Below are positions 10,061-22,361 of a stretch of DNA of 63,235 nt, in pieces. The notes beneath the pieces were generated by a model. That model worked only from the letters and a program-made list of their open reading frames with translations, did not search any database and was not told the origin of the DNA. Source of the DNA: Candidatus Symbiopectobacterium sp. 'North America' (lineage in GTDB: Bacteria > Pseudomonadota > Gammaproteobacteria > Enterobacterales > Enterobacteriaceae); contig NZ_PEHF01000016.1 in the NCBI RefSeq assembly GCF_015762685.1, positions 1 to 63,235 of the forward strand, read 5' to 3'. Every line of letters starts with the position of its first letter. The stretch's first letter is position 1. Position numbers and translations under genes: made by a program.

Positions 10061-12487
10061 ATGGCGATGAAAAAGTTGCTCATAGCGTCGCTGCTGTTCA
10101 GCAGCGCCACCGTATACGGTGCAGACGGATTTGTAGTGAAGGATATTCATTTCGAGGGCTTGCAGCGTGTTGCTGTCGGTGCGGCACTACTCAGCATGCC
10201 TGTCCGTGTGGGTGATACCGTCATTGATGACGATATCGGGAATACCATTCGTGCTCTGTTCGCGACCGGAAACTTCGAGGATGTCCGGGTACTGCGTGAC
10301 GGTGAAACCTTGATTGTGCAGGTGAAAGAACGGCCTACCATCGCCAGCATCACGTTCTCCGGCAATAAAGCGGTCAAGGATGAGATGCTGAAAGAAAACA
10401 TGGAAGCGTCCAGTGTGCGCGTCGGCGAAGCGTTAGACCGCACGACCCTCTCTTCTATCGAGAAGGGACTGGAGGATTTCTACTACAGCGTCGGTAAATA
10501 CAGCGCCTCCGTGAAGGCGGTGGTGACACCGTTGCCGCGCAACCGTGTTGACCTCAAACTGGTGTTTACCGAAGGGGTTTCCGCGCAAATCCAGCAGATC
10601 AATATCGTTGGCAACAAAGCCTTCACCTCTGATGAATTGATTGCCCAATTCCAACTGCGCGATGACGTGCCGTGGTGGAACGTCATGGGCGATCGTAAAT
10701 ACCAGAAACAGAAACTCTTTGGCGACCTGGAGACGCTGCGCAGCTTCTATCTCGATCGCGGCTACGCACGTTTCACGATTGACTCCACTCAGGTGAGCCT
10801 GACGCCTGACAAAAAGGGTATCTACATCACCATCAACATCACGGAAGGCGATCAGTACAAGCTGTCTGGGGTAACGGTGCGCGGTAATCTGGCGGGTCAC
10901 TCTGCCGAGATTGAAGGGCTGACGAAAGTGAACCCCGGCGAGCTGTATAACGGCGCCAAAGTGACACGCATGGAAGAGGATATCAAAAAGCTGCTGGGCC
11001 GTTATGGCTACGCTTATCCGCGCGTGGTGACACAGCCTGAAATCAGCGACGGGGACAAAACCGTTAAGCTCAACATCAACGTTGATGCCGGTAACCGCTT
11101 CTCGGTGCGCCGTGTGCGCTTCGAGGGTAACGATACCTCCAAAGATTCCGTGCTGCGTCGCGAAATGCGCCAGATGGAAGGGGCATGGTTGGGTAACGAT
11201 CTGGTTGAGCAGGGTAAAGAGCTCCTCAACCGTCTCGGCTACTTTGAAAGCGTTGACGTAGAAACTCTGCGTGTGCCGGGCACCGCCGATCAGGTATACG
11301 TCACCTACAAAGTGAAAGAGCGTAACACCGGTACGTTGAACTTCGGTGTCGGCTTCGGTACGGAGAGTGGTGTCAGCTTCCAGGCTGGGGTTCAGCAAGA
11401 CAACTGGCTGGGTACTGGTAACTCTGTCGGCATCAGCGGGACCAAAAACAGCTACCAGACCTATGTCGAGCTGTCGATGACCAACCCCTACTTTACCGTA
11501 GATGGCGTCAGCCTCGGCGGTCGTATTTTCTATAACGATTTTAAAGCCTACGATGCTGAACTTTCTGACTATACCAACCGCAGCTATGGCGTAGGCACAA
11601 CGTTAGGTTTCCCGATCAACGAGAACAATTCATTGCGTCTTGGTCTGGACTATGTACATAACGATGTGTCAGATATGTCACCGCAAGTGGCGATGTGGCG
11701 TTATCTTAATTCGGTGGGTGTTAACCCGCCGGTTGTAGAATCGGGTAATCACTCCAGCGCCGATTTTAACTCCAACGATTTCTTCCTCAACGCCGGATGG
11801 GTCTACAATAGTCTGGACCGTGGCTTCTTCCCGACGGAAGGGAGCCGTGCCAGCTTCAACGCTAAAGTGACGGTGCCGGGTTCCGACAACGAATATTATA
11901 AGCTGACCTTTGATTCAGCGGCCTACTATCCGTTGAGTGAAAACCACCACTGGGTGTTAATGGGCCGTGCGCGTGCCGGTTATGCGGACGGTATTGGCAG
12001 CAAAGATGTGCCGTTCTACGACAACTTCTATGCCGGTGGTTCCAGTACGGTACGTGGCTTCCAGTCGAATACCATTGGTCCTAAAGCGGCTTACTACCGG
12101 TGTGAAAAGCCGTTGCCAAACAGTTACTCGGCTTGCCGTGTGGATAATTCGGATGATGCTGTGGGCGGTAACGCTATGGCGGTTGCCAGTGCGGAACTGA
12201 TTCTGCCCACACCGTTTGCTAGCGATAAGTATGCCAGTTCGCTGCGCACCTCGTTGTTTGTGGATGCAGGTACGGTTTGGGATACTAACTGGAAGAACAC
12301 GGACAAAACCCTGGCGGCGGGTGTGCCTGACTACAGCGAACCGGGCAATATTCGTGTGTCCACCGGCCTTGCCGTGCAGTGGATGTCACCGCTTGGGCCA
12401 TTGGTGTTCTCCTATGCCCAGCCGGTCAAGAAAATTGACGGAGACAAGTCGGAACAGTTCCAGTTTAACATTGGTAAAACGTGGTAG
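10061..12487 (+). CDS. bamA: outer membrane protein assembly factor BamA
   Basis: Central component of the BAM complex that folds and inserts beta-barrel proteins into the outer membrane. The 808-residue product has a signal peptide ending near residue 20 (VYGA-D), five POTRA domains up to about residue 420, and a C-terminal 16-strand barrel ending in Trp with the FQFNIGKTW tail. The conserved VRGFQ motif of barrel loop 6 is present. Extracellular loops differ in length from E. coli, as usual. The inverse autotransporter and secretin genes further along would have depended on it. Intact. Confidence 0.98.
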   Translation: MAMKKLLIASLLFSSATVYGADGFVVKDIHFEGLQRVAVGAALLSMPVRVGDTVIDDDIGNTIRALFATGNFEDVRVLRDGETLIVQVKERPTIASITFSGNKAVKDEMLKENMEASSVRVGEALDRTTLSSIEKGLEDFYYSVGKYSASVKAVVTPLPRNRVDLKLVFTEGVSAQIQQINIVGNKAFTSDELIAQFQLRDDVPWWNVMGDRKYQKQKLFGDLETLRSFYLDRGYARFTIDSTQVSLTPDKKGIYITINITEGDQYKLSGVTVRGNLAGHSAEIEGLTKVNPGELYNGAKVTRMEEDIKKLLGRYGYAYPRVVTQPEISDGDKTVKLNINVDAGNRFSVRRVRFEGNDTSKDSVLRREMRQMEGAWLGNDLVEQGKELLNRLGYFESVDVETLRVPGTADQVYVTYKVKERNTGTLNFGVGFGTESGVSFQAGVQQDNWLGTGNSVGISGTKNSYQTYVELSMTNPYFTVDGVSLGGRIFYNDFKAYDAELSDYTNRSYGVGTTLGFPINENNSLRLGLDYVHNDVSDMSPQVAMWRYLNSVGVNPPVVESGNHSSADFNSNDFFLNAGWVYNSLDRGFFPTEGSRASFNAKVTVPGSDNEYYKLTFDSAAYYPLSENHHWVLMGRARAGYADGIGSKDVPFYDNFYAGGSSTVRGFQSNTIGPKAAYYRCEKPLPNSYSACRVDNSDDAVGGNAMAVASAELILPTPFASDKYASSLRTSLFVDAGTVWDTNWKNTDKTLAAGVPDYSEPGNIRVSTGLAVQWMSPLGPLVFSYAQPVKKIDGDKSEQFQFNIGKTW

Positions 12488-12610
12488 TGTCACGACAAAC
12501 ACGTCGTCTCTAAGTGAAGTATAGGGCTCTGGTAACGCGCCGCGTGCGCTGACCCAGAGCTTTGTGCACGTTAATGTGTGATAAAAAAGATCAGGTTGAG
12601 GAGTAATAAC

Positions 12611-13108
12611 GTGAAAAAGTGGTTGTGTGCCGCAGGTCTCGGTTTAGCTCTGGCTGCGTCTGCCAGCGTTCAAGCGGCCGACAAGATTGCCGTTGTCAAC
12701 GTTGCCAGCATTTTCCAGCAGTTGCCGCAGCGTGAAACCGTTGCCAAGCAGTTGGAAAACGAGTTTAAAGGCCGTGCTTCTGAATTGCAGAAAATGGAAA
12801 GCGATCTGCAAACCAAAATGCAAAAATTGCAGCGTGATGGTTCTACCATGAAAGCCAGCGATCGCAGCAAATCTGAAAACGATCTGATGGCGCAGCGTGA
12901 GCAGTTCTCCAACAATGCACAGGCGTTTGAACAAGACAATCGCCGTCGTCAGATGGAAGAACGTAACAAGATACTGAGCCGTATTCAGGATGCCATCAAA
13001 AGCGTTGCCAGCAAAGATGGCTACGATATCGTGATTGATGCCAACGCAGTTGCCTATGTCGGTAACGCGAAAGACATCACGGCTGATGTGCTGAAACAGG
13101 TTAAATAA
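12611..13108 (+). CDS. skp: periplasmic chaperone Skp
   Basis: Trimeric periplasmic chaperone that holds unfolded outer-membrane proteins on their way to BAM. The product has 165 residues when started at GTG 12611, which has a TTGAGGAG ribosome-binding site and yields the standard MKKWL signal peptide cleaved after VQA. The upstream in-frame ATG at 12578 would give an 11-residue extension without family support. The rest is the long charged coiled coil of the tentacles. It follows bamA and precedes lpxD by 3 bases. Intact. Confidence 0.97.
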   Translation: MKKWLCAAGLGLALAASASVQAADKIAVVNVASIFQQLPQRETVAKQLENEFKGRASELQKMESDLQTKMQKLQRDGSTMKASDRSKSENDLMAQREQFSNNAQAFEQDNRRRQMEERNKILSRIQDAIKSVASKDGYDIVIDANAVAYVGNAKDITADVLKQVK

Positions 13109-13111
13109 CTC

Positions 13112-14134
13112 ATGGTTTCAATTCGACTGGACGCCTTGGCAGCACAGTTGGATGCGCAATTACACGGTGATGGCGATATCGTCATCACCGGTGTTGCTTC
13201 TATGCATTCGGCACGTTCTGGACAAATCACCTTTTTTTCAGACAGCCGCTACCGTGAGCAACTGAGCACGACACAGGCATCAGCCGTGGTGGTGACAGAA
13301 GCTGATCTGCCCTACTGCAAGGCAGCCGCGTTGGTGGTGAAAAACCCGTATCTGACTTATGCGCGTATGGCGCAATTGATGGATACTACCCCGCAACCTG
13401 CGCAGGATATCGCACCCAGTGTGGTGATTGCTGATGATGTCGTGCTGGGGCGCAATGTCGCCATCGGTGCGAATGCGGTTATCGAGTCAGGCGTAGAGTT
13501 AGGCGATGGTGTGGTGATCGGTGCCGGTTGTTTTGTCGGGAAACACGCCAGGATTGGCGCAGGTTCTCGTCTGTGGGCCAATGTAACGGTTTATCATCGG
13601 GTTGAGTTAGGGGCGCAATGTCTGATTCAATCTGGTGCTGTGATTGGTTCCGATGGTTTTGGCTATGCCAACGAGCGTGGCAATTGGGTCAAGATCCCGC
13701 AGTTAGGAACAGTACGCATCGGCGATCGCGTTGAGATTGGTGCTAACACCACCATTGACCGCGGTGCACTGGATGACACCATTATTGGTGACGACGTTAT
13801 CATTGATAACCAATGCCAGATTGCACACAACGTCGTGATTGGCGACAATACAGCAGTCGCTGGTGGCGTTATCATGGCTGGTAGCCTGAAAATTGGCCGT
13901 TACTGCATGATTGGCGGTGCCAGTGTGATCAATGGTCATATGGAAATTTGCGATAAGGTCACGGTTACCGGCATGGGGATGGTCATTAGACCTATCACCG
14001 AACCCGGCGTATACTCATCGGGAATTCCCTTACAGCCAAACAAAACGTGGCGTAAAACCGCAGCGCTGGTGATGAGTATTGATGATATGAGCAAACGGCT
14101 GAAAGCCGTTGAGCGTAAAGTCAACCAGGATTAA
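13112..14134 (+). CDS. lpxD: UDP-3-O-(3-hydroxymyristoyl)glucosamine N-acyltransferase
   Basis: Third step of lipid A synthesis, adding the N-linked 3-hydroxyacyl chain from acyl-ACP. The 340-residue product has an N-terminal uridine-binding domain followed by many left-handed beta-helix hexapeptide repeats. The catalytic His lies in the [14 protein letters not shown] segment near residue 240. A C-terminal helix for ACP binding is present. It is in the order skp-lpxD-fabZ-lpxA-lpxB. Intact. Confidence 0.98.
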   Translation: MVSIRLDALAAQLDAQLHGDGDIVITGVASMHSARSGQITFFSDSRYREQLSTTQASAVVVTEADLPYCKAAALVVKNPYLTYARMAQLMDTTPQPAQDIAPSVVIADDVVLGRNVAIGANAVIESGVELGDGVVIGAGCFVGKHARIGAGSRLWANVTVYHRVELGAQCLIQSGAVIGSDGFGYANERGNWVKIPQLGTVRIGDRVEIGANTTIDRGALDDTIIGDDVIIDNQCQIAHNVVIGDNTAVAGGVIMAGSLKIGRYCMIGGASVINGHMEICDKVTVTGMGMVIRPITEPGVYSSGIPLQPNKTWRKTAALVMSIDDMSKRLKAVERKVNQD

Positions 14135-14324
14135 TCTCTGTGCCAGCCTCGCCAAAGCAGTGGCGGCGGCTTGATGGAGACGGGTTTGTACGCGTTGGTT
14201 GTTGTGGATTGCCTGCTTAGGCCGGCGTAAAAATCCTTATTTGCGGCCTGCCAGATGATCCTCCTTTTGGGATCTCGCAGGCCGTGTTGTTGATGGCATC
14301 AGTTTTACGGACAGGAAGAGTATT

Positions 14325-14780
14325 TTGACTACTAACACTCATACTCTGCATATTGAAGAGATTTTAGAACTACTACCGCACCGCTTTCCCTTTTTGCTGG
14401 TGGACCGCGTATTGGATTTCGAAGAAGGGAAATTCCTGCGTGCGGTGAAAAACGTCTCTTTCAACGAGCCCTTCTTTCAGGGACATTTCCCCGGTAAGCC
14501 CATTTTCCCCGGCGTGCTGATTCTGGAAGCCATGGCCCAGGCCACGGGCATTCTGGCATTTAAAAGCGTGGGTAAACTGGAACCGGGTGAACTTTACTAC
14601 TTCGCGGCTGTGGACGAAGCGCGTTTCAAACGTCCGGTGCAGCCAGGGGATCAGATGATTCTTGAAGTTGAATTCATTAAAGAGCGCCGTGGTGTTGCAC
14701 GTTTCAAAGGTGTCGCCAAAGTGGATGGCGAAGTGGCCTGTGAAGCGTCCATGATGTGTGCTCGTCGTCGGGAGGCCTGA
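14325..14780 (+). CDS. fabZ: 3-hydroxyacyl-ACP dehydratase FabZ
   Basis: Dehydrates 3-hydroxyacyl-ACP in fatty acid elongation and competes with LpxA and LpxD for 3-hydroxymyristoyl-ACP. It starts at TTG (14325), as the E. coli gene does, giving a 151-residue hot-dog-fold protein. The active-site His is in [12 protein letters not shown] and the catalytic Glu in [12 protein letters not shown] 190-base gap separates it from lpxD and contains a GC-rich hairpin without a T-run. Intact. Confidence 0.97.
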   Translation: MTTNTHTLHIEEILELLPHRFPFLLVDRVLDFEEGKFLRAVKNVSFNEPFFQGHFPGKPIFPGVLILEAMAQATGILAFKSVGKLEPGELYYFAAVDEARFKRPVQPGDQMILEVEFIKERRGVARFKGVAKVDGEVACEASMMCARRREA

Positions 14781-14784
14781 TAAC

Positions 14785-15573
14785 GTGATTGATCAAACCG
14801 CCTTTATTCATCCCAGCGCTATTGTTGAAGACGGTGCCATTATTGGTGCACGTGTACACATTGGCCCGTTCTGCTATGTCGGTTCTCACGTTGAGATCGG
14901 CGAAGGCACGGTATTAAAATCCCATGTTGTGGTAAATGGGATCACTAAAATCGGCCGTGATAATGAGATCTACCAATTTTCCTCCATTGGTGAGGTAAAT
15001 CAGGATCTGAAATACACGGGTGAACCTACTCGCGTAGAGATCGGCGATCGTAACCGTATTCGTGAAAGTGTCACGATTCATCGTGGTACGGAACAAGGTG
15101 GTGGATTGACTAAAGTCGGCAGCGATAATCTGCTGATGATCAACACGCATATCGCCCATGACTGCGTCATTGGTAACCGCTGCATTCTGGCGAACAATGC
15201 CACGCTGGGTGGACACGTAGAAGTCGATGATTTTGCTATCATCGGTGGAATGACAGCGGTGCACCAGTTCTGTGTCATCGGTGCACACGTTATGGTCGGC
15301 GGCTGTTCCGGCGTGGCGCAAGATGTGCCGCCGTACGTCATTGCTCAAGGTAACCATGCGACGCCGTTTGGCCTCAACATTGAAGGGCTGAAACGCCGCG
15401 GGTTCGAAAAAGAGACCCAGCAGGCGATTCGTAACGCCTACAAGCTGCTGTACCGCAGTGGGAGAACGTTGGAAGAGGTGAAACCGAAAATCGAAGCGCT
15501 GGCAAAAGATCATCCTGCGGTTCAAGCATTTATCGATTTCTTTGCCCGTTCTACCCGCGGCATTATCCGGTAA
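14785..15573 (+). CDS. lpxA: acyl-ACP--UDP-N-acetylglucosamine O-acyltransferase
   Basis: First step of lipid A synthesis. The GTG at 14785 is chosen because a GGGAGG ribosome-binding site precedes it and the product begins (V)[13 protein letters not shown], the usual N-terminus; this gives 262 residues. The protein is a trimeric left-handed beta-helix, with the catalytic His in [12 protein letters not shown] near residue 125 and a C-terminal helical domain. It lies 4 bases after fabZ and 3 bases before lpxB. Intact. Confidence 0.98.
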   Translation: MIDQTAFIHPSAIVEDGAIIGARVHIGPFCYVGSHVEIGEGTVLKSHVVVNGITKIGRDNEIYQFSSIGEVNQDLKYTGEPTRVEIGDRNRIRESVTIHRGTEQGGGLTKVGSDNLLMINTHIAHDCVIGNRCILANNATLGGHVEVDDFAIIGGMTAVHQFCVIGAHVMVGGCSGVAQDVPPYVIAQGNHATPFGLNIEGLKRRGFEKETQQAIRNAYKLLYRSGRTLEEVKPKIEALAKDHPAVQAFIDFFARSTRGIIR

Positions 15574-15576
15574 TTC

Positions 15577-16740
15577 ATGTCAACGCGTCCCCTTGTGATT
15601 GGTATCGTCGCCGGAGAAACCTCCGGCGACATTCTTGGTGCGGGCCTGATCCGAGCGCTGAAAAGCCAGATGCCTGACGTTCGCTTTGTCGGCGTAGCCG
15701 GGCCACGCATGCAGGAAGCCGGGTGTGAAACCTGGTATGAGATGGAAGAGCTCGCAGTGATGGGGATCGTCGAGGTGTTAGGGCGTTTGCCGCGCCTACT
15801 GTCGATCCGCCGTGATCTTACGCAGCGTTTCACTAAGCTTGCGCCCGACGTTTTTGTTGGCATTGATGCGCCCGATTTTAATATCACGCTCGAAGGCCGC
15901 CTCAAAGCGCGCGGTATTCGCACCATTCATTACGTCAGCCCCTCCGTGTGGGCCTGGCGCCAGAAACGCGTTTTCAAAATTGGGCGTGCCACCGATCTGG
16001 TGTTGGCGTTTCTTCCCTTTGAAAAAGCGTTTTACGACAAATTCAACGTGCCTTGCCGCTTTATCGGCCACACCATGGCCGATGCCATGCCGTTACAGCC
16101 GGACAAACTGGCGGCGCGCGCACATTTAGGCATCGCGCCTGAGCGCCATTGTCTGGCGCTGCTGCCGGGTAGTCGCGGGGCTGAGGTGGAGATGCTGAGC
16201 GCCGATTTTTTACGCAGCGCACAGCTATTACGCCAACGCTATCCTGATTTAGCTGTGTTGGTGCCGTTGGTGAATGCCAAGCGGCGTGAACAATTTGAAC
16301 GCATTAAGCAAGAAACGGCCCCCGAGCTGGATGTGCATTTGTTGGATGGTCAGGCGCGTGAAGCGATGATCGCCAGCGGTGCGGCGCTGCTGGCGTCCGG
16401 CACCGCAGCGTTGGAGTGCATGCTGGCAAAATGCCCGATAGTCGTGGGCTACCGCGTGAAGCCCTTTACGTTCTGGCTGGCAAAGCGCTTGGTAAAAACC
16501 CCCTGGGTGTCGTTACCGAATTTGTTGGCAGGGCGCGAATTGGTAAAAGAGTTGCTGCAAGAAGAGTGCACGCCAGACAAGCTGGCGGCGGCGTTGCTTC
16601 CTTGGCTGGAAGGCGGGGAAGACGTGAAACAGTTGCACGAGACCTTTTTGGCGCTGCACCAACAGATTCGTTGTGATGCGGATACGCAGGCGGCACAGGC
16701 TGTAATGGAATTGGCCCGATGTGAAGTGAACCATGTATGA
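15577..16740 (+). CDS. lpxB: lipid-A-disaccharide synthase
   Basis: GT-B glycosyltransferase joining UDP-diacylglucosamine and lipid X into the lipid A disaccharide at the inner membrane. The 387-residue product has the [14 protein letters not shown]-terminal motif, the [10 protein letters not shown] segment, the [10 protein letters not shown] loop and the SGTAALE motif of the UDP-binding domain. Its stop codon overlaps the rnhB start by 8 bases, so the two are translationally coupled. Intact. Confidence 0.98.
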   Translation: MSTRPLVIGIVAGETSGDILGAGLIRALKSQMPDVRFVGVAGPRMQEAGCETWYEMEELAVMGIVEVLGRLPRLLSIRRDLTQRFTKLAPDVFVGIDAPDFNITLEGRLKARGIRTIHYVSPSVWAWRQKRVFKIGRATDLVLAFLPFEKAFYDKFNVPCRFIGHTMADAMPLQPDKLAARAHLGIAPERHCLALLPGSRGAEVEMLSADFLRSAQLLRQRYPDLAVLVPLVNAKRREQFERIKQETAPELDVHLLDGQAREAMIASGAALLASGTAALECMLAKCPIVVGYRVKPFTFWLAKRLVKTPWVSLPNLLAGRELVKELLQEECTPDKLAAALLPWLEGGEDVKQLHETFLALHQQIRCDADTQAAQAVMELARCEVNHV

Positions 16741-17329
16741 TGTTTTTGTCTATCCGGATGCAACGCGCATAGCTGGTGTAGATGAAGTGGGGCGCGGCCC
16801 GTTGGTGGGGGCGGTTGTCACCGCTGCGGTGATTCTCGATCCGCAGCGTCCAATCGCTGGGTTGGCTGATTCAAAACAGCTCAGTGAAAAACGCCGTCTG
16901 GCGCTTTATGATGAAATCAAAGACAAAGCGCTGTCATGGAGTTTGGGACGCGCCGAGCCCGAAGAGATTGACCAATTGAATATCCTGCATGCCACGATGC
17001 TGGCGATGCAGCGTGCCGTAGCAGGGTTGCATCTGGCACCCGATTATGTGCTGATAGACGGCAATCGCTGCCCGCTATTGCCCATGCCTGCATTGGCGGT
17101 GGTGAAGGGCGACAGCCGTGTTGCCGAGATCAGTGCCGCATCGATTCTCGCCAAAGTGACGCGAGACCGGGAAATGGTCGAGTTGGATGTCCGTTTCCCT
17201 GAATATGGCTTTGCGCAGCACAAGGGTTACCCGACGGCTTATCACCTTGAAAAACTCGCTCTCTTAGGTGCTACTGAGTACCATCGGCGCAGCTTCGCCC
17301 CCGTAAAACGCGTATTGGGGTTGGCATAG
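16733..17329 (+). CDS. rnhB: ribonuclease HII
   Basis: Removes RNA from RNA-DNA hybrids and single misincorporated ribonucleotides. The 198-residue product has the acidic residues of the active site in the [13 protein letters not shown] motif near residue 15, an Asp in VLIDGN and a further acidic residue after VVKGDSRV. It overlaps lpxB and lies 82 bases before dnaE, the enteric arrangement. Intact. Confidence 0.97.
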   Translation: MYDVFVYPDATRIAGVDEVGRGPLVGAVVTAAVILDPQRPIAGLADSKQLSEKRRLALYDEIKDKALSWSLGRAEPEEIDQLNILHATMLAMQRAVAGLHLAPDYVLIDGNRCPLLPMPALAVVKGDSRVAEISAASILAKVTRDREMVELDVRFPEYGFAQHKGYPTAYHLEKLALLGATEYHRRSFAPVKRVLGLA

Positions 17330-17411
17330 TCCGTCAACCGCGCGCAATCAGGTAATATCGGTGCCCTGCTCGTAACGCGGGGCTGTTTTCGACAACGTCT
17401 AGGATCTGGAT

Positions 17412-20400
17412 ATGGCCGAACCACGTTTTGTCCATCTGCGTGTGCACAGTGACTATTCCATGATCGATGGGTTGGCAAAAGTCGGGCCGCTGGTAAAAAA
17501 GGCGGCCGCGCTGGGCATGCCAGCCCTGGCGATCACGGATTTCACCAACCTGTGCGGGTTAGTGAAATTTTACGGTGGCGCACACGGTGCGGGCGTTAAA
17601 CCCATTGTCGGCGCGGATGTTCTGGTAAGCAGCGATGTGCTGGGCAATGAACTTGCACAGCTCACTCTGCTCGCCATGGACAACGAGGGGTATCAAAACC
17701 TCATCCTGCTGATCTCCCATGCTTATCAGCGCGGCTATGGTGCCGAAGGCCCCACCATCGAACGCGACTGGTTGATCGAATACGGTAAAGGTTTGCTGCT
17801 GATTTCAGGTGCCCGGCAGGGCGACGTCGGCAAATTTATCCTGCGCGGCAATCAGGCGTTGGTCGAGCAAAGCCTAGACTTTTATCAAGAGCACTTTCCT
17901 GGCCGCTATTATCTGGAACTGATTCGCACCGGTCGCCCGGATGAAGAGAGCTATCTTCACGCGGCAATTGAATTAGCCATGAAGCACCACCTCCCAGTGG
18001 TGGCGACCAACGATGTTCGATTCATCAACGCCGATGAGTTCGATGCCCATGAGATTCGCGTTGCTATCCACGATGGCTATACGCTCGATGACGCAAAGCG
18101 TCCGCGTAATTACAGCGCGCAGCAATATATGCGCAGCGAAGACGAGATCTGTGAGCTGTTTGCCGACATCCCGGAAGCGCTGGTGAACAGCATCGAGATA
18201 GCCAAACGCTGTAATGTCACCATCCGTCTGGGGGAGTATTTCCTGCCCCAATTTCCGACCGGTGATATGTCCACCGAAGATTTTCTGGTTAAACAGGCCC
18301 GTGAAGGGCTGGAAGAGCGTCTCGAGTTCCTGTTCCCTGACGAAGAGGTGCGTAAGCAGCGTCGCCCGGAATATGACGAGCGTTTGGAAATCGAACTCAA
18401 CGTTATCAACCAGATGGGGTTCCCTGGCTACTTCCTGATCGTGATGGCGTTTATCCAGTGGTCAAAAGACAACGATGTTCCGGTAGGCCCGGGGCGCGGT
18501 TCGGGTGCCGGCTCGCTGGTGGCCTACTCACTGAAAATCACCGATCTCGATCCGCTTGAATTTGACTTGCTGTTCGAACGTTTCCTTAACCCGGAACGTG
18601 TATCGATGCCTGACTTCGACGTCGACTTCTGTATGGAAAAACGTGACCGGGTTATCGATCACGTTGCTGAGATGTACGGGCGCGACGCGGTATCGCAGAT
18701 CATCACCTTTGGAACCATGGCAGCCAAAGCGGTTATTCGCGACGTAGGTCGCGTGCTCGGACACCCTTACGGGTTTGTCGACCGTATCTCCAAGCTGGTA
18801 CCGCCCGATCCGGGCATGACGCTGGAAAAAGCCTTTGCTGTTGAACCGCAGCTACAGGAAATTTACGACGCCGACGAAGAAGTCAAAGCGCTTATCGATA
18901 TGGCGCGCAAACTGGAAGGGGTGACGCGCAACGTGGGTAAACACGCCGGTGGGGTGGTAATATCGCCGACCAAAATCACCGATTTCGCACCGCTCTATTG
19001 CGATTCGGAAGGGAATCATCCGGTTACACAATTCGACAAGAACGACGTGGAATATGCCGGGTTGGTGAAGTTTGACTTCCTGGGGCTGCGCACGCTGACT
19101 ATCATCGACTGGGCGCTAGAGATGATTAACGCCCGTTGTGCCAGGCAGGGGCTGGAGCCGATTGATATCGCGGCCATCCCTCTCGATGATAAAAAAAGTT
19201 TCGACATGCTGCAACGTTCGGAAACCACGGCGGTGTTCCAGCTTGAATCGCGCGGCATGAAAGACCTGATCAAACGTTTGAAGCCGGACTGCTTTGAAGA
19301 CATGATCGCTCTGGTGGCGTTGTTCCGTCCGGGGCCTTTGCAGTCAGGGATGGTGGATAACTTTATCGACCGTAAGCACGGACGTGAAGAAATCTCCTAT
19401 CCTGATATACAGTGGCAGCACGAATCGCTGAAGCCGGTGCTAAAGCCGACCTATGGTATCATCCTGTATCAGGAACAGGTGATGCAGATAGCCCAGGTGC
19501 TTTCCGGCTATACGCTGGGCGGCGCGGACATGCTGCGCCGTGCTATGGGTAAGAAAAAACCCGAAGAAATGGCCAAGCAGCGCTCCGTGTTTGAGGACGG
19601 TGCGAAGAAGATGGGCGTCGACGGCGAATTGTCGATGAAGATCTTCGACCTGGTGGAAAAATTTGCCGGGTATGGGTTTAACAAATCGCACTCAGCTGCT
19701 TACGCACTGGTGTCATATCAAACGCTGTGGCTCAAGGCGCATTATCCTGCCGAATTCATGGCCGCTGTGATGACGGCGGATATGGATAACACGGATAAAG
19801 TGGTGGGGCTGGTGGATGAGTGCTGGCGTATGGGGCTAAAAATCCTGCCGCCGGATATCAACAGCGGGCTGTACCATTTTCACGTTAATAATGACGGGGA
19901 AATTGTTTATGGTATCGGCGCGATCAAGGGCGTCGGTGAAGGGGCGATAGAAGCTATCATCGATGCGCGAAATCAGGGTGGATATTTCCGCGAGCTGTTC
20001 GATCTCTGTGCCCGTACTGATATCAAGAAACTGAATCGCCGCGTGCTGGAAAAGCTGATCATGTCCGGTGCGTTTGACCGGCTGGGGCCCCATCGCGCGG
20101 CGTTGATGAATTCGCTCAACGATGCGTTGAAGGCCGCCGATCAGCATGCCAAGGCCGAAGCTATTGGTCAGGCCGATATGTTTGGTGTTCTGGCGGAAGC
20201 GCCGGAGCAGGTAGAACAGTCCTACAGCACGGTAGCTCCCTGGCCGGAGCAGGTGGTGTTGGACGGTGAGCGGGAAACGTTAGGGCTTTATCTGACGGGC
20301 CATCCGATCACGCAGTATCTCAAGGAAATTGAACGCTATGCTGCCGGCTTGCGTTTGAAAGACATGCACCCGACGGATCGGGGCAAAGTAACAACGGTGG

Positions 20401-20894
20401 TCGGCTTGGTGCTGGCTGCCCGCGTAATGGTCACCAAGCGAGGTAATCGCATTGGCGTGTGTACACTGGACGATCGTTCCGGCCGTTTGGAAGTGATGTT
20501 GTTTATCGAAGCGTTGGATAAGTATCAGCATCTGCTTGAAAAAGAACGAATTCTGATCGTCAGTGGACAGGTCAGCTTTGATGACTTTAGCGGGGGCCTT
20601 AAAATGATGGCCCGAGAGGTCATGGATATCAGTGAAGCGCGTGAAAAATATGCGCGCGGGCTTGCTATCTCGCTGACTGACAGGCAAATTGATGACCAGC
20701 TATTAAACCGTCTCCGCCAATCGTTGGAACCTCATCGATCGGGGACGATCCCGGTACACCTTTACTACCAGCGAGAAGATGCCTGCGTCCGGTTACGTTT
20801 TGGCGCGGCATGGCGTGTGACGCCAACCGATGTGCTGCTTAATGACCTGCGCACACTGCTGGGGAACACCCAGGTGGAACTGGAATTTGACTAA
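17412..20894 (+). CDS. dnaE: DNA polymerase III alpha subunit
   Basis: Catalytic subunit of the replicative polymerase. The 1160-residue product matches E. coli DnaE in length. It starts with the PHP domain ([16 protein letters not shown], residues 6-21), which binds the proofreading subunit. The C-family polymerase palm carries the catalytic Asp pair in [10 protein letters not shown] near residue 400 and the third Asp near 555. The helix-hairpin-helix, OB-fold and tau-binding C-terminus are complete. Only 12 bases separate it from accA. Intact. Confidence 0.99.
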   Translation: MAEPRFVHLRVHSDYSMIDGLAKVGPLVKKAAALGMPALAITDFTNLCGLVKFYGGAHGAGVKPIVGADVLVSSDVLGNELAQLTLLAMDNEGYQNLILLISHAYQRGYGAEGPTIERDWLIEYGKGLLLISGARQGDVGKFILRGNQALVEQSLDFYQEHFPGRYYLELIRTGRPDEESYLHAAIELAMKHHLPVVATNDVRFINADEFDAHEIRVAIHDGYTLDDAKRPRNYSAQQYMRSEDEICELFADIPEALVNSIEIAKRCNVTIRLGEYFLPQFPTGDMSTEDFLVKQAREGLEERLEFLFPDEEVRKQRRPEYDERLEIELNVINQMGFPGYFLIVMAFIQWSKDNDVPVGPGRGSGAGSLVAYSLKITDLDPLEFDLLFERFLNPERVSMPDFDVDFCMEKRDRVIDHVAEMYGRDAVSQIITFGTMAAKAVIRDVGRVLGHPYGFVDRISKLVPPDPGMTLEKAFAVEPQLQEIYDADEEVKALIDMARKLEGVTRNVGKHAGGVVISPTKITDFAPLYCDSEGNHPVTQFDKNDVEYAGLVKFDFLGLRTLTIIDWALEMINARCARQGLEPIDIAAIPLDDKKSFDMLQRSETTAVFQLESRGMKDLIKRLKPDCFEDMIALVALFRPGPLQSGMVDNFIDRKHGREEISYPDIQWQHESLKPVLKPTYGIILYQEQVMQIAQVLSGYTLGGADMLRRAMGKKKPEEMAKQRSVFEDGAKKMGVDGELSMKIFDLVEKFAGYGFNKSHSAAYALVSYQTLWLKAHYPAEFMAAVMTADMDNTDKVVGLVDECWRMGLKILPPDINSGLYHFHVNNDGEIVYGIGAIKGVGEGAIEAIIDARNQGGYFRELFDLCARTDIKKLNRRVLEKLIMSGAFDRLGPHRAALMNSLNDALKAADQHAKAEAIGQADMFGVLAEAPEQVEQSYSTVAPWPEQVVLDGERETLGLYLTGHPITQYLKEIERYAAGLRLKDMHPTDRGKVTTVVGLVLAARVMVTKRGNRIGVCTLDDRSGRLEVMLFIEALDKYQHLLEKERILIVSGQVSFDDFSGGLKMMAREVMDISEAREKYARGLAISLTDRQIDDQLLNRLRQSLEPHRSGTIPVHLYYQREDACVRLRFGAAWRVTPTDVLLNDLRTLLGNTQVELEFD

Positions 20895-20906
20895 AATAGG
20901 AATACT

Positions 20907-21866
20907 ATGAGTCTGAATTTTCTTGATTTTGAGCAGCCGATTGCAGAGTTGGAAGCGAAAATTAACTCGCTGACCTCAGTCAGCCGTCAAGATGAAAAAT
21001 TGGATATTAATATGGACGAAGAGATCCAGCGGCTGCGGGAAAAAAGCGTTGAACTGACGCGCAAGATTTTTGCCGATCTGGGTGCCTGGCAGATTGCGCA
21101 ATTGGCTCGTCATCCGCAGCGTCCCTACACGCTGGACTATGTCAGCCATAATTTCACCGACTTTGATGAGTTGGCGGGTGATCGCGCCTATGCCGATGAC
21201 AAAGCGATTGTAGGCGGCATTGCGCGTTTGGATGGGCGTCCGGTGATGATCATTGGTCATCAGAAAGGGCGCGAAACCAAAGAGAAAATTCGCCGCAATT
21301 TCGGTATGCCTGCGCCTGAAGGCTACCGTAAAGCGCTGCGCCTGATGGAGATGGCAGAGCGTTTTAACCTGCCGATTATCACCTTTATCGACACGCCGGG
21401 CGCGTACCCAGGCGTTGGTGCTGAAGAGCGCGGCCAGTCGGAAGCCATTGCGCGCAATCTGCGTGAGATGTCCGGCCTGAGCGTACCGATTATCTGTACG
21501 GTGATTGGCGAGGGGGGGTCCGGTGGTGCATTGGCGATTGGTGTGGGTGACAAGGTCAACATGCTGCAATACAGCACCTATTCTGTGATTTCACCAGAAG
21601 GCTGTGCCTCTATCCTGTGGAAAAGCGCCGATAAAGCGCCGCTGGCGGCGGAAGCGATGGGAATCATCGCCCCGCGTCTCAAAGAGCTGAATCTGATTGA
21701 TGCTATCATTCCTGAGCCGCTCGGTTCTGCGCACCGTGATGTGGAAGCCATGGCGGCGTCGCTGAAAGCACAACTGCTGTCAGACTTGCGTGAGCTGGAT
21801 GAATTGGATAAAGAGGCGCTGCTCGATCGCCGTTACCACCGTTTGATGAACTACGGTTACTGCTGA
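20907..21866 (+). CDS. accA: acetyl-CoA carboxylase carboxyltransferase subunit alpha
   Basis: Together with AccD transfers the carboxyl group from biotin to acetyl-CoA, making malonyl-CoA for fatty acid synthesis. The 319-residue product has the N-terminal helical region and the crotonase-fold domain with the [18 protein letters not shown] and [12 protein letters not shown] motifs that form the oxyanion holes. It is cotranscribed with dnaE and followed by a clear terminator. Intact. Confidence 0.98.
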   Translation: MSLNFLDFEQPIAELEAKINSLTSVSRQDEKLDINMDEEIQRLREKSVELTRKIFADLGAWQIAQLARHPQRPYTLDYVSHNFTDFDELAGDRAYADDKAIVGGIARLDGRPVMIIGHQKGRETKEKIRRNFGMPAPEGYRKALRLMEMAERFNLPIITFIDTPGAYPGVGAEERGQSEAIARNLREMSGLSVPIICTVIGEGGSGGALAIGVGDKVNMLQYSTYSVISPEGCASILWKSADKAPLAAEAMGIIAPRLKELNLIDAIIPEPLGSAHRDVEAMAASLKAQLLSDLRELDELDKEALLDRRYHRLMNYGYC

Positions 21867-21889
21867 TCCCAGACCTATCGCGCTGAATA

Positions 21890-21922
21890 AAGTCCGCTTT
21901 CCGCAAGGAGGCGGACTTTTTG
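21890..21922 (+). terminator. rho-independent terminator after accA
   Basis: AGTCCGC/GCGGACT stem with a 13-base loop, followed by T5, located 24 bases after the accA stop. Confidence 0.88.
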
Positions 21923-21971
21923 CTATTATGCGGCTATTTCTATCATCACCTTGCCACAACAAGGAGTGCGC

Positions 21972-22361
21972 ATGCTGGCGTTAACGGCCATTCACCATAT
22001 TGCTATTATTGCCTCTGACTACCAGCGCAGTAAGGCATTTTATTGCGATGTCCTTGGGTTTGAACTGTTGGCGGAAACCTATCGGGCAGAGCGCGACTCA
22101 TGGAAAGGCGATCTGGCGTTAAAGGGGCTTTACGTTATCGAATTGTTCTCGTTTCCCTCTCCACCGCCACGGCCTACTCAGCCTGAATCCTGTGGCCTGC
22201 GCCATCTTGCTTTTGCGGTAGCTGACATTGACGAGGCGTGTGACGCACTGCAACGTGCAGGTGTTGCCTGTGAGCCGGTGCGGGTGGATGAATTTACCCA
22301 GCATCGCTTCACTTTCTTACGCGATCCAGATGGATTACCGTTGGAGCTTTATGAGCAGTGA
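21972..22361 (+). CDS. yaeR: VOC family protein YaeR (glyoxalase-like)
   Basis: Small metal-dependent vicinal-oxygen-chelate protein whose physiological substrate is not settled; it is related to glyoxalase I. Starting at ATG 21972, with AAGGAG ahead of it, gives 129 residues, the E. coli length. The two beta-alpha-beta-beta-beta modules are visible, with metal ligands in VHHIA-like IHHIAIIA near residue 8, GLRHLAFAV near residue 75 and the final Glu in LPLELYEQ. Its 3' end overlaps tilS by 11 bases. Intact. Confidence 0.9.
   Translation: MLALTAIHHIAIIASDYQRSKAFYCDVLGFELLAETYRAERDSWKGDLALKGLYVIELFSFPSPPPRPTQPESCGLRHLAFAVADIDEACDALQRAGVACEPVRVDEFTQHRFTFLRDPDGLPLELYEQ

Noticed and set aside
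10433..11398. 321-codon minus-strand frame opposite bamA
   Set aside because: Antisense shadow of bamA; no start signal, no recognisable domain.
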